From contig JADJWZ010000025.1 in NCBI GenBank assembly GCA_016716125.1, forward strand, positions 23,450-87,449: a DNA stretch of 64,000 nucleotides, given 5' to 3'. The position numbers and the translations under genes were made by a program. Every line of letters starts with the position of its first letter. Within the stretch, counting starts at the first letter, position 1. This document shows positions 26,134 through 34,708 of this stretch, in pieces. The notes beneath the pieces are model-generated. The model was given only the letters and a program-made list of their open reading frames with translations, was not told the DNA's origin and searched no databases. The stretch is from Ignavibacteria bacterium. Lineage in GTDB: Bacteria > Bacteroidota > Ignavibacteria > Tepidaquicellales > Tepidaquicellaceae.

Positions 26134-26856
26134 TCAATCCTCTGAAACAAAACTCTTATAAAGATCCTCCGGTAAAATATTCTTCCAGTTGCTGAAAAAT
26201 ACCGGCGATAAAATAATTATTACTATGTATCCGTAAAGCGTCAGAAGAAATGTCAGAAAAGTGTAAGTGCCAAAATTAAAAAATATCCCATCCACCATAT
26301 CAATAACGCCGATTGCTAACGGCCAGACATAATAGCTGTTTTGCGGTGTCCTTTTTTTAACACTTCCTGTTTCTTTCATCTTTCCCAGTACGTTAATTTC
26401 ATTTGATACTAAATCCGAATGTAAAATTTTTATTACGCATCCCTGTGATTTTCCGATATGATCAAATGTCAATGAATAGTTAGATCTATCTGCCTGCGTT
26501 ATTTTGAAATCGTTAGACGGATCACTCTGCATGATGATTTCAATATTGTATATCTTACAATCATTTTTGAATTCAATTCTCGGCGCATCGTTAAAATCTG
26601 TATCACTTTTGCTGATTGTTTTCCTGCCGCCGTTCCAGAATGCAATATGCGTTACTGTAAGTGCATCGACCTCATGGTTTCCGGAAATGATTTTTAACTT
26701 TTTTTTATCGGCTGAAAGTTTGTTCGTCAGATTAAAACCTGTAATGCAGAAAAAAGTATTTCTTTTATAGTACCATTTGTAATATATAAGCAGTCCAAGA
26801 CCAATCCCGATAAATATTACAATAATCTCCGTTTGATTTTCAGATATCCAGTTCAT
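26134..26856 (-). CDS. Membrane protein of unknown function
   Basis: This 240-residue protein has one N-terminal membrane helix (about residues 10-27, IIVIFIGIGLGLLIYY). A soluble, beta-rich region of about 150 residues follows, with IISGNHEVDALTVTHIAFWNGG, and then one or two C-terminal hydrophobic segments (about residues 190-222). The order is compatible with a domain held between two membrane anchors. I do not recognise the family. The HIAFWNGGRKTISKSD segment hints at an immunoglobulin-like beta sandwich, but weakly. It has no close operon partner. Confidence 0.55.
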   Translation of the reverse strand: MNWISENQTEIIVIFIGIGLGLLIYYKWYYKRNTFFCITGFNLTNKLSADKKKLKIISGNHEVDALTVTHIAFWNGGRKTISKSDTDFNDAPRIEFKNDCKIYNIEIIMQSDPSNDFKITQADRSNYSLTFDHIGKSQGCVIKILHSDLVSNEINVLGKMKETGSVKKRTPQNSYYVWPLAIGVIDMVDGIFFNFGTYTFLTFLLTLYGYIVIIILSPVFFSNWKNILPEDLYKSFVSED

Positions 26857-27125
26857 GTTTCATAAATCGAATTAGTTATTATATTTTTTTATTTGTTTTA
26901 CTCTTGTTCTCTATCTCCCGATTGATGATGTATTTATTCTTACTTACCTAACCGGGAGTTTGAGAAGGAGAAAAATATTATTAACATTTACAATCCTTTT
27001 TTCTGACATGACATTGTAATTCAGTATTGATTGATTCCCGACAGTCAAAAGACAACTTTATTTAATTAGATTTATACCGGCTATGATAATTCATCCGGGT
27101 TCATTTTATTCAGTGAAAATTTAAT

Positions 27126-27635
27126 TTACTTTTTCAAAGGATACTTATAAGATTTCCACATGAAAAAAAGTCCGACTATAGGCAATATAATATCAATCGG
27201 AAGTACAAGACCAACATTTCCGGGTGAGAAATTATTATCCCGAATCATATAATAAATATGACCACCTGCCGCTCCGAGAGAAAATACAACAGGCGGAATC
27301 ATTGTGGCTGCTCTGAACGGGAAAGAAGATTTATATGCAAGCATTCCGGCTATTCCGATACCCAGACTCGCATAGCCGACTTCCGCCTGAAACGGACTCT
27401 GCGCCCATCCGATGAATTCCGCTGAAATGTCTCCGAAGAAAACATGAAAGACAAAATTTATGAGATTATTTATCCCGACTGCAAAAAGCAGGTAATATGA
27501 AAAGTATTTGTCATACACAATTTCCTTTGGAACCGGCTTCGGCTGTCTGCTGATTGATATGAACGCTGTGATCAGCCCGATCAGAAAACATACAACAAAA
27601 TAATTACCTACTATGAATTCGATAATTGATTTCAT
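27126..27635 (-). CDS. DUF6790-like membrane protein
   Basis: ATG at 27635 gives MKSIIEFIVGNYFVVCFLIG. A longer frame from 27674 adds 13 unlikely residues. The protein of about 169 residues has four to five hydrophobic segments and the conserved stretches EFIGWAQSPFQAEVGYASLG, GAAGGHIYYMI and NNFSPGNVG, which I associate with the DUF6790 family of small membrane proteins of unknown role. It stands alone on the minus strand with large gaps on both sides. Confidence 0.65.
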   Translation of the reverse strand: MKSIIEFIVGNYFVVCFLIGLITAFISISRQPKPVPKEIVYDKYFSYYLLFAVGINNLINFVFHVFFGDISAEFIGWAQSPFQAEVGYASLGIGIAGMLAYKSSFPFRAATMIPPVVFSLGAAGGHIYYMIRDNNFSPGNVGLVLPIDIILPIVGLFFMWKSYKYPLKK

Positions 27636-28271
27636 TTTAAAATTAGTTTTTAAAGTTGTTAGCTTAAATATCATAATTTAAGCATTAATTTTCTATATTG
27701 TATTTTCGCTCACAGGTTTATTTTCAAATAGTCTTTTAAGACTTTTACAATCAATATAAGTTATACACACTTTTTTTATACAGTTAGATTTTAATTAAAT
27801 CTTGAAATATAAAGACGAATAAGAATTTTCAATCTTTAAATAAAATAAATTTAAACTTAGAAGATGAAAATTTATTTTATCCCTATGAGAGAATTAACTA
27901 GTAATATTTAAATTCTAAAATTAGATAAAAATTATCCGCAGCAGAATAATTTATTTTTGCATGGGCAACAAGTTCAAAATTTATCGACTCAAAATTTTCT
28001 CAGATTAAAATTCCAATACTTTGAACAAAGATTATTTCAAACTGCTCTGAAATAATTTTTGTTTTCGGACAGTCTGGGAGATTGGGAACGAGGATTTAAA
28101 AATGTGTTTCCTTTTAAAAGATTCCCGACAGAAGCACCAGGGACTGAAATGAAAGTTCCAAAGTGAAATTAACAATTACTTTTTTTTATGAATCCGGATA
28201 AGTATTTTTGTGAAATTTATTTTAAATTTTTTCAAAAGAGAATTTAATTTATTTCTCTTGAGATAACTGCT
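27636..28271. other. Gene-poor AT-rich intergenic region
   Basis: Divergent genes leave from both sides. I see no coding sequence. A 9-bp stem (ATTATTTCA at 28031-28039, TGAAATAAT at 28048-28056) followed by a T run resembles a weak terminator on the plus strand, though no gene precedes it. Confidence 0.35.
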
Positions 28272-28886
28272 ATGACAAGAAGACAATTAAGAAATACAAT
28301 ATTTTTCATTACTTTACTGTATTCACTTGCGCTTTTAACCGGGGTCACACTTTATTTTTCCGATACAACGGATAAAAGAACCAACTTTGCTATATTCAAG
28401 GATCTGATCCCATTTATGATCGCTATCCCGATAGCGTACTTAGGTTATTGCTTTCAGAGGCGCGCAAATTATTTACTGGCATTGAGACCGTTATGGTCAA
28501 ATCTGATTATATCTGTAAATAAAGCAATTCAGTTTACGCACGATACTAATACAAACAGGAAAGATTACGCTGATACGCTTAATCTGCTCAGCGCATCAAT
28601 AGATGAGGTTCGCGGCGTTTACAGAAATTTGAAAACAGATACAGACGGCATTGGTTTTTATCCGTTTGAATCGCTGAAGTCAATACATAAAATTGTTTCA
28701 GAACTGGGTTACGGAAATACTGACACAGCAAAATCCGCCGAAGCAAGAAAACATATCAAGCATCACTGGAAAAATCTGAGGCAGACTTTTCTGCTTGAAT
28801 TCGACCGTCCGGAGCCGACGATCTTTGACAGTCCGTATATTTCCGATAAAAAGAAATCCATTCTGCGCAGATCCGAAACTGATTAG
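28272..28886 (+). CDS. Small membrane protein of unknown function
   Basis: This 204-residue protein has two N-terminal membrane helices (about residues 9-29, FFITLLYSLALLTGVTLYF, and 43-60, IPFMIAIPIAYLGYCF). A basic turn (QRRANYLLALRP) and a mostly helical cytoplasmic part follow. ASIDEVRGVYRNLKT and a positively charged C-terminus are visible. I do not recognise a family. It precedes the STAND ATPase by 145 bp on the same strand and could form part of a small plus-strand group with it. That link is only positional. Confidence 0.6.
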   Translation: MTRRQLRNTIFFITLLYSLALLTGVTLYFSDTTDKRTNFAIFKDLIPFMIAIPIAYLGYCFQRRANYLLALRPLWSNLIISVNKAIQFTHDTNTNRKDYADTLNLLSASIDEVRGVYRNLKTDTDGIGFYPFESLKSIHKIVSELGYGNTDTAKSAEARKHIKHHWKNLRQTFLLEFDRPEPTIFDSPYISDKKKSILRRSETD

Positions 28887-29031
28887 TAATTTTGTCATGT
28901 GATTTTATAATTACTTGAAAATAAATAAAACTAATCTTCAATAAACTGCTGCACCTCTGACTGAATAATTCTGTAATTCATATTATCTGAATACAGGATT
29001 TATTAATTTTAAAAAATAATTCTGAATTGAT

Positions 29032-31623
29032 TTGACAAAAGGCGATGTAAAAATCAAAACTCCCGATCAGCGGTTAAGAGTATTTGTAAGTTCAACTTTA
29101 AGAGAACTTGCTGACGAAAGGAAAGCCGCCCGCGCTGCAATAGAATCCATACAACTTATTCCGGTAATGTTTGAGCTCGGCGCAAGACCTCACCCGCCAA
29201 AGGATCTTTACCAGGCGTATCTCGATCAGAGTCATATTTTTATCGGAATATACTGGCAGAGTTACGGATGGATCGCTGAGAATGAAACTATATCCGGGCT
29301 TGAGGATGAACTGCTTCTTTCCGATAAATTCCCGCGGCTGATATATGTAAAAGAGCCGGCGCCTGACAGAGAGAAGAAACTTGATACGATGCTTGACCAT
29401 ATTCGCTCTCACGGAAATGTATCTTACAAATCTTTTTCTTCAACTGAAGAGTTATTAAAGTATATAGAAATTGATCTTGTGATCCTGATCAGCGAAAGAT
29501 TTTTTACTCATTCTGAAGCAAAGCTTAAAAGTAAGAACACTATATATAATAATTTTCCGGCTCATCTGCCATTTCTTATCGGGAGGGAAAAGGAGATCTC
29601 GGAGATCAGCGATCTCATACTTAACAGAAGTTCTCAGCTTATTACGATTACAGGTCCGGGCGGTATTGGAAAGACAAGACTTTCTATCGCAGTCAGTAAA
29701 TCGCTTGAATACTATTTTGAGGACGGTTTATACTTCGCTGATTTTTCAAGCGTTAAAGATGAGAATATTATCATTAGTGAAATAGCAAAACTATTCGGAA
29801 TATCAGCCGGCGCTTCAGCGGATATGACAAAGCAGATCATTGAATTTGTCTGCGATAAAAAAATACTTCTGATTATAGATAACTTCGAGCAGCTGTCAAA
29901 ATCCGCATCAAAGATCTCAGAACTTATAACAAAATGTCCCAATCTTATAATCATTGTAACGAGCAGAAATCCTCTGGAGCTTTCAATGGAAACGGAATAC
30001 AACATTGACGCGCTTTCGCTGCCTGATAAGAAACAGGAAATAAGCGATATTGAAATGTCACCTGCTGTAATTCTTTTTGCAAACAGAGCCAGGTGGGCGT
30101 ATAAGAAATTTGAGCTGAATGAAGAAAATATATATATTGTCTCTGATATATGCCGGCTGCTCGGTGGAATACCGCTTGCTATTGAGTTGGCTGCAGCTAA
30201 GGTAAAAATGTTTTCACTGAATACCATCAGGGAGAAACTGACAGAGAAACTGGATCTTCTGTCAGGGGGTCTGAAGGATGTACCCGCCAGACATAAGACG
30301 ATGAAGGCGGCGATCGAATGGAGTTATGAACTTCTGAATGAAGATGAAAAAAAAATATTCAGAAGGTTATCCGTTTTTAAAAATGGGTTTTATTATGAAG
30401 CAATTGAAAAAATCTGCTGCTATGATATCAGTGAACCGTTCGGAACTATCGAATCGCTGATCACGAAAAATTTTTTCAGAAAAGAAAGTGAGATCAATGA
30501 TATTTCACGTTTCAGCATGCTCGTTCTTCTGCATAAATATTCATCTGAACTGCTTGAGCAGACCGGCGAGACTGAAAAATTAAGGATAATTCTTGCTGAA
30601 TATTATTTTAAAAAGCTTGAAAAAAGCAGCTCAGGTTCTTACGGAGCCATTCCGGTGAAAATTAATTCCGAATGGGAAGTAGATATTCAGAATGTAATGA
30701 ATGCGCTTAATACAATGCTCTCGCAGAAACGATATATTGATCTGATTGAAATGATCTATACACTTTGGCCGGTGTTCTGGATATTTGATCATGACAAAAT
30801 TCTGGAAAAAAGAATTGATCTAAATTTCATACTTCAGCATGATAAAGAACTTTCCGATGAACAAACGGGAAAACTTAACTGGCTTGCCGGATCAGCTGCA
30901 ATGGAGACCGGTGATTTTAAAACTGCATCAGAAAAGTTTGGAGCAGCAAATCAATACTTCAGCAAAACAAAAAATATCAGAGGAATTGCATGGACAGATC
31001 TGATTTTAAACAGTTTAAAGAGTAATACTGATAAAGATTATAATGATGAAGATATACTGAAGTGTTATAATTCTTCAGCGGATATGTTCAATAAATGCGG
31101 AGACGCCTGGGGAGAAAGCATGTCTTTGCAGTATTTGGCTGCATTCGAGATGTCGAGAGGAAATTTTATGAAAGCAATTGAAGCTTATGATTCCTGCATT
31201 AAGCTGGTGGAAAATAAATCAATAGAAGGATATTTATTATCAATGAAGGCATTTGCAAATATTGAGATGGGAAAGTTTGAAAATGCAAAATCACTTCTCA
31301 GGGAAACATCTGATATTATCAGGAAAGATATTATGGATGAAGCCACGGCATATTTTCTGCAAATTGTCACATATTATTTCTTTAGTGTAAATGATATCCG
31401 AAACGCCATGTTGTTTGCAGGAATACATAAGAATATTTTTTCAAAATATAACTTCGCTCCATGGCATATGCTTTCAAAATTATTCAGTTTTATAGATGAA
31501 AAAATTAAGAAATACAGAGAAGAAGAATATACAGCCGAATTCCGCAAAGGAATGAAAATGAATGTTTTCAAAACCCCGCAGCTGGCTTACCGGGTTTTAA
31601 ATTCTGACGAAAGTATTATTTGA
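29032..31623 (+). CDS. DUF4062-STAND (NB-ARC-like) ATPase with C-terminal helical repeats
   Basis: This 863-residue protein starts at TTG 29032, supported because DUF4062 begins at once (RVFVSSTLRELADERKAA). DUF4062 is residues about 14-165, with FIGIYWQSYGW and GLEDELLLS. A STAND NTPase follows from about 180: IGREKEI, Walker A GPGGIGKT with Lys214, Walker B LLIIDNFEQ near 285, TSRNPL sensor and GGIPLAIELAAA. A winged-helix segment (WSYELLNEDEKKIFRRLSVF) and about 350 residues of TPR-like repeats complete it. This is the effector-NTPase-sensor layout of many antiviral or regulatory STAND proteins. The TPR part would sense a ligand and DUF4062 would signal or act. Confidence 0.85.
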   Translation: MTKGDVKIKTPDQRLRVFVSSTLRELADERKAARAAIESIQLIPVMFELGARPHPPKDLYQAYLDQSHIFIGIYWQSYGWIAENETISGLEDELLLSDKFPRLIYVKEPAPDREKKLDTMLDHIRSHGNVSYKSFSSTEELLKYIEIDLVILISERFFTHSEAKLKSKNTIYNNFPAHLPFLIGREKEISEISDLILNRSSQLITITGPGGIGKTRLSIAVSKSLEYYFEDGLYFADFSSVKDENIIISEIAKLFGISAGASADMTKQIIEFVCDKKILLIIDNFEQLSKSASKISELITKCPNLIIIVTSRNPLELSMETEYNIDALSLPDKKQEISDIEMSPAVILFANRARWAYKKFELNEENIYIVSDICRLLGGIPLAIELAAAKVKMFSLNTIREKLTEKLDLLSGGLKDVPARHKTMKAAIEWSYELLNEDEKKIFRRLSVFKNGFYYEAIEKICCYDISEPFGTIESLITKNFFRKESEINDISRFSMLVLLHKYSSELLEQTGETEKLRIILAEYYFKKLEKSSSGSYGAIPVKINSEWEVDIQNVMNALNTMLSQKRYIDLIEMIYTLWPVFWIFDHDKILEKRIDLNFILQHDKELSDEQTGKLNWLAGSAAMETGDFKTASEKFGAANQYFSKTKNIRGIAWTDLILNSLKSNTDKDYNDEDILKCYNSSADMFNKCGDAWGESMSLQYLAAFEMSRGNFMKAIEAYDSCIKLVENKSIEGYLLSMKAFANIEMGKFENAKSLLRETSDIIRKDIMDEATAYFLQIVTYYFFSVNDIRNAMLFAGIHKNIFSKYNFAPWHMLSKLFSFIDEKIKKYREEEYTAEFRKGMKMNVFKTPQLAYRVLNSDESII

Positions 31624-31634
31624 ACAAAATAAAT

Positions 31635-31664
31635 TTAACATTCTTATTTTTTTTAAGATGTTAA
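31635..31664 (+). terminator. Hairpin after the STAND gene
   Basis: TTAACATTCTTA and TAAGATGTTAA pair over about 11 bp with one bulged T, enclosing a run of T. The hairpin lies 12 bp after the STAND stop codon. The placement suits a terminator, but the U tract sits in the loop rather than after the stem. Confidence 0.3.
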
Positions 31665-31790
31665 TTTAATACAATTGTATTAATAATTTACAAACACCAA
31701 TTGAGATTTAATATCCGTACCTGCCTTTATACTGTTTATTCTCTTTTATAAAATTCATATTTTGAACGCATTATTCATTATTCCAGATTA

Positions 31791-33029
31791 ATGACAATCA
31801 ATAGAAGCATTACTGAAGAGGCTGCTGACTTTGTATTCGAACTTTTTAAAAACAAACTTCAAAGCATTTATGTGTATCATAATTATACACATACGGTAGA
31901 AGTTGTAGATGCCGTAATAAAAATAGGCAATAAGCTGAACTTAAATGACGAAGATCTGGAGATCGTAACGCTGGCTGCCTGGTTTCATGATTCGGGATTC
32001 ACTGAAAGGTGCGATAATCATGAGGATGCAGGTATAGAAATTGCGAAAAAATTTTTGTCAGAGAGAAATTATAATCCTGAAAATATATTACTTGTATGCG
32101 GATGTATTAACGCTACAAGGTATCCTCAGTACCCTACCAATATCCTTGAAGAAATAATCTGCGACGCAGATCTTTTTCATCTCGGCGGTAAAAATTATAA
32201 TCTTAAGTCCGATCTGCTCCGGGTGGAATGGGAAAAGAACTCCGGAAAAACATATACTGATACTGAATGGCTAAAGATCAATATTGATTTTCTTACAACT
32301 CATAAATATTTCACAAGGTATGCTAAGAAAACTCTTGATGAATCAAAAACGGAGATCCTTGTAAAGCTGCAAAAAAAATACAGGAAAAAAGTCGAAGAAA
32401 ATCTTGACAAAAAAAGCAAAGAACTCAAGATCGAAGTTGAAAAGCAAAAATTGGATTCAAAAAAGGAAGCGAGCTTAAAAGCGGACAGAGGAATTGAAAC
32501 TATGTTCAGAAATGTAATAAGGACGCATGTGGAATTCAGCGCAATGGCTGACGGCAAAGCTAACATTATGATCAGCGTAAATACACTTATCATCGGAGCG
32601 CTCATCACTTTTCTTTTAAGAAAACTTGACACCAATCCGCAGCTGATAATTCCTACATTCATGCTCATGGTCGTGAGTCTTGTCTGCATAATTTTCGGAG
32701 TGCTTGTAACGCGTCCGAATATTACATCCGGTATTTTTACCAGAGATGACATTAAAAATAAAAAAACGAATCTTCTATTCTTCGGTAATTTTTTTAATAT
32801 GGACTTAAAGGATTTTCAGTGGGGCATGACTGAAATGATGAATGACAGGGAATTTCTGTACGGAAGTATGGTAAAGGATTTTTATTTTTTAGGGCAGGTG
32901 CTCGGAAGGAAATACAAGTATCTGAGAATTTGCTATACAATTTTTATGTACGGTCTGATAATTTCAGTATTAGCTTTTACAATTGCCTTTATGACTATGC
33001 CGATAGAACCAATTGATTTTTTTGAATAA
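31791..33029 (+). CDS. HD phosphohydrolase fused to Pycsar-type (DUF5706) membrane effector domain
   Basis: Residues about 10-160 form an HD domain with all metal-binding residues visible: YHNYTH (H30, H34), WFHDSG (H66, D67) and CDADLF (D125/D127). A charged coiled-coil of about 50 residues (about 165-220) follows. The segment after it reads HVEFSAMADGKANIMISVNT, the signature of the PycTM (DUF5706) effector family, with two membrane helices (about 260-306) and a third near the C-terminus (about 384-405). In Pycsar defence, PycTM effectors respond to cyclic pyrimidine nucleotides by damaging the membrane. The HD part may hydrolyse a nucleotide signal. ATG at 31791. Confidence 0.85.
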   Translation: MTINRSITEEAADFVFELFKNKLQSIYVYHNYTHTVEVVDAVIKIGNKLNLNDEDLEIVTLAAWFHDSGFTERCDNHEDAGIEIAKKFLSERNYNPENILLVCGCINATRYPQYPTNILEEIICDADLFHLGGKNYNLKSDLLRVEWEKNSGKTYTDTEWLKINIDFLTTHKYFTRYAKKTLDESKTEILVKLQKKYRKKVEENLDKKSKELKIEVEKQKLDSKKEASLKADRGIETMFRNVIRTHVEFSAMADGKANIMISVNTLIIGALITFLLRKLDTNPQLIIPTFMLMVVSLVCIIFGVLVTRPNITSGIFTRDDIKNKKTNLLFFGNFFNMDLKDFQWGMTEMMNDREFLYGSMVKDFYFLGQVLGRKYKYLRICYTIFMYGLIISVLAFTIAFMTMPIEPIDFFE

Positions 33030-33043
33030 TTAAATTTCATTTT

Positions 33044-33550
33044 ATCAAAGAGCTTTTCTTAATAAGACATGCTAAATCCAGCTGGGATTTTCCTGATCTT
33101 GATGATCACGACAGACCTTTAAACAAAAGAGGAAAGTCTGACGCTCCGCTAATGGCTGATGTTTTGAAAGAAAAAAATATTTATCCCGATCTCATTCTCT
33201 CAAGCACTGCAGTCCGCGCGATTAAGTTTGCAAAGATCATCGCAAAGAAACTAAATTATGAAAAAAATAAAATATTAAGTTCCCGTGATTTTTACTTAGC
33301 ATCGGTAAGTGAATTAATAAATGAACTCCGCTCTCTTGACTCTAAATACAATTCTGTTTTTTTTGTCGGTCATAATCCGGATATAACGTCGCTTGCAAAT
33401 TATCTTTCAAATAAAGATATAGACAATATTCCGACTTCCGGAATTGTTGCAGTGGAGTTTGATATAAATGACTGGAATGAACTTGATAAGAATAAAGGTA
33501 AGTTTAATTTCTTTATTTATCCGAAAATGTTTTATGACAAATTCATATAA
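33044..33550 (+). CDS. sixA: SixA-like histidine phosphatase with non-canonical start
   Basis: The protein begins KELFLIRHAKSSWDFPDLDD, followed by HDRPLNKRGKSDAPLMADVL, typical of the phosphohistidine phosphatase SixA, with the catalytic RHA and the second GHNPD motif. The catalytic His (codon 33068-33070) lies upstream of the first ATG (33152), so a start at that ATG would remove the active site. The family start corresponds to codon 33044-33046, which is ATC here. ATT at 33029, overlapping the stop of the HD-PycTM gene, is the only other nearby option. The start may be rare, mutated, or a base error. SixA removes phosphate from phosphohistidine. Confidence 0.75.
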   Translation: MKELFLIRHAKSSWDFPDLDDHDRPLNKRGKSDAPLMADVLKEKNIYPDLILSSTAVRAIKFAKIIAKKLNYEKNKILSSRDFYLASVSELINELRSLDSKYNSVFFVGHNPDITSLANYLSNKDIDNIPTSGIVAVEFDINDWNELDKNKGKFNFFIYPKMFYDKFI

Positions 33551-33596
33551 TATTTTCATCATAATACTCAAAGATCATTTTTTTATAAGGACATTC

Positions 33597-34649
33597 TTAG
33601 ACAGGCTCAATACTGTATAAAGTTATATCCTGCTCTTTCCCCCTGAGTCTGAATTTTCCCATACTTTCTTTTTTGAACCTGCCGTTCAGTTCCATTTTAC
33701 TGATTACATCATCTGAAACTAAAAGACCTTTCCCCAGTGTCTTACTCTGCGCCTGAATCCTTGAAGCTGTATTAAGGACATCACCGTGAAATACTATTTC
33801 CTTTTTTGAATCACCGATCTCACCGGTTACAACTTCACCGTAATGCAGACCGGCTTTGAATTCAGGAATTATACTGAACGTATTCAGATAACTCTCCGAA
33901 AGGTATTCTATACATTTCCGCATTTCAAAAAAACAATTGAGACAATTTAGATTTTCAAATCCCCTGTCATTGATCCAGCTGATTATTACTTCATCCCCGA
34001 CATACTGATATACATCGGCTTTATTCGAAACAATAATTCCGTCAATATCAAAGAAATATTTATTTATAAATTTATGATATTCCACAGGACCTAACTTCTC
34101 TGCAATTGTAGTGGATGATGTAAGATCAATAAACATAAACATTCTTTTCTCAAGACGCGGTTTATGATATTTACCCGATATATATTTCAGGAGAACTTTT
34201 CTGCCGAGGAGAATATTGATCTGCCAGATAAAATTCATCAGAAAGCTGAAGGAAATTGCAAATATAAAAATATTTTTAAAATCCCCTTTTAAAATGAAAA
34301 ATCTGAAGTCACTGCTCAAAAGCGTTTCAAACAGCGAAGCGTTATTCAGACTGCTTTCATGTACCACCCAGACTATTATAACCGAAAATGAGATTATAAA
34401 AATATAAAATCCTGTCCGTATAAGAAGCGCTGTAATAAATTTCAGCTTTTTAAAATTATTCTGAAAGACATAGATTTCAAAGACGGAGCTTACAGAAGTG
34501 ATCATAAATCCGATGATCGCTCCTTTTAATATAGTGACCGGATTCGCTCCGAATACAATTACAGTAAATAAAGGTCCAACAATAAGTCCGGGAAGAGATA
34601 AATAAATTACTGAACGTATCTTTTCTTTTCCTCTTACTAATGAATTCAT
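33597..34649 (-). CDS. Membrane-bound class III nucleotidyl cyclase
   Basis: ATG at 34649 gives MNSLVRGKEKIRSVIYLSLP. A TTG three codons earlier is less likely. About four membrane helices occupy residues 10-165. The catalytic domain follows: FIDLTSSTTIAEKLG with the first metal Asp, YQYVGDEVIISW with the second, KAGLHYGEVVTGEIG, and VFHGDVLNTASRIQA with the conserved Asn and Arg. The position that is Lys in adenylyl cyclases (K..GD) is Gln in VYQYVGD, so base choice cannot be assumed. It faces the HD-PycTM and SixA genes convergently. It could supply a cyclic nucleotide to the effector, or be a housekeeping regulator. Confidence 0.8.
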   Translation of the reverse strand: MNSLVRGKEKIRSVIYLSLPGLIVGPLFTVIVFGANPVTILKGAIIGFMITSVSSVFEIYVFQNNFKKLKFITALLIRTGFYIFIISFSVIIVWVVHESSLNNASLFETLLSSDFRFFILKGDFKNIFIFAISFSFLMNFIWQINILLGRKVLLKYISGKYHKPRLEKRMFMFIDLTSSTTIAEKLGPVEYHKFINKYFFDIDGIIVSNKADVYQYVGDEVIISWINDRGFENLNCLNCFFEMRKCIEYLSESYLNTFSIIPEFKAGLHYGEVVTGEIGDSKKEIVFHGDVLNTASRIQAQSKTLGKGLLVSDDVISKMELNGRFKKESMGKFRLRGKEQDITLYSIEPV

Positions 34650-34708
34650 TTTTATCAAACGAATTTAGAAAATATTATAGTATCTAATTTATGTACACAT
34701 AAAATAAT

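Noticed and set aside
28031..28060. Rho-independent terminator
   Set aside because: The stem is AT-only and no plus-strand gene precedes it. Mentioned only in the intergenic entry.
33152..33550. Phosphatase gene starting at ATG 33152
   Set aside because: That start removes the catalytic RHA motif, which is encoded in frame immediately upstream, so the gene must start earlier.
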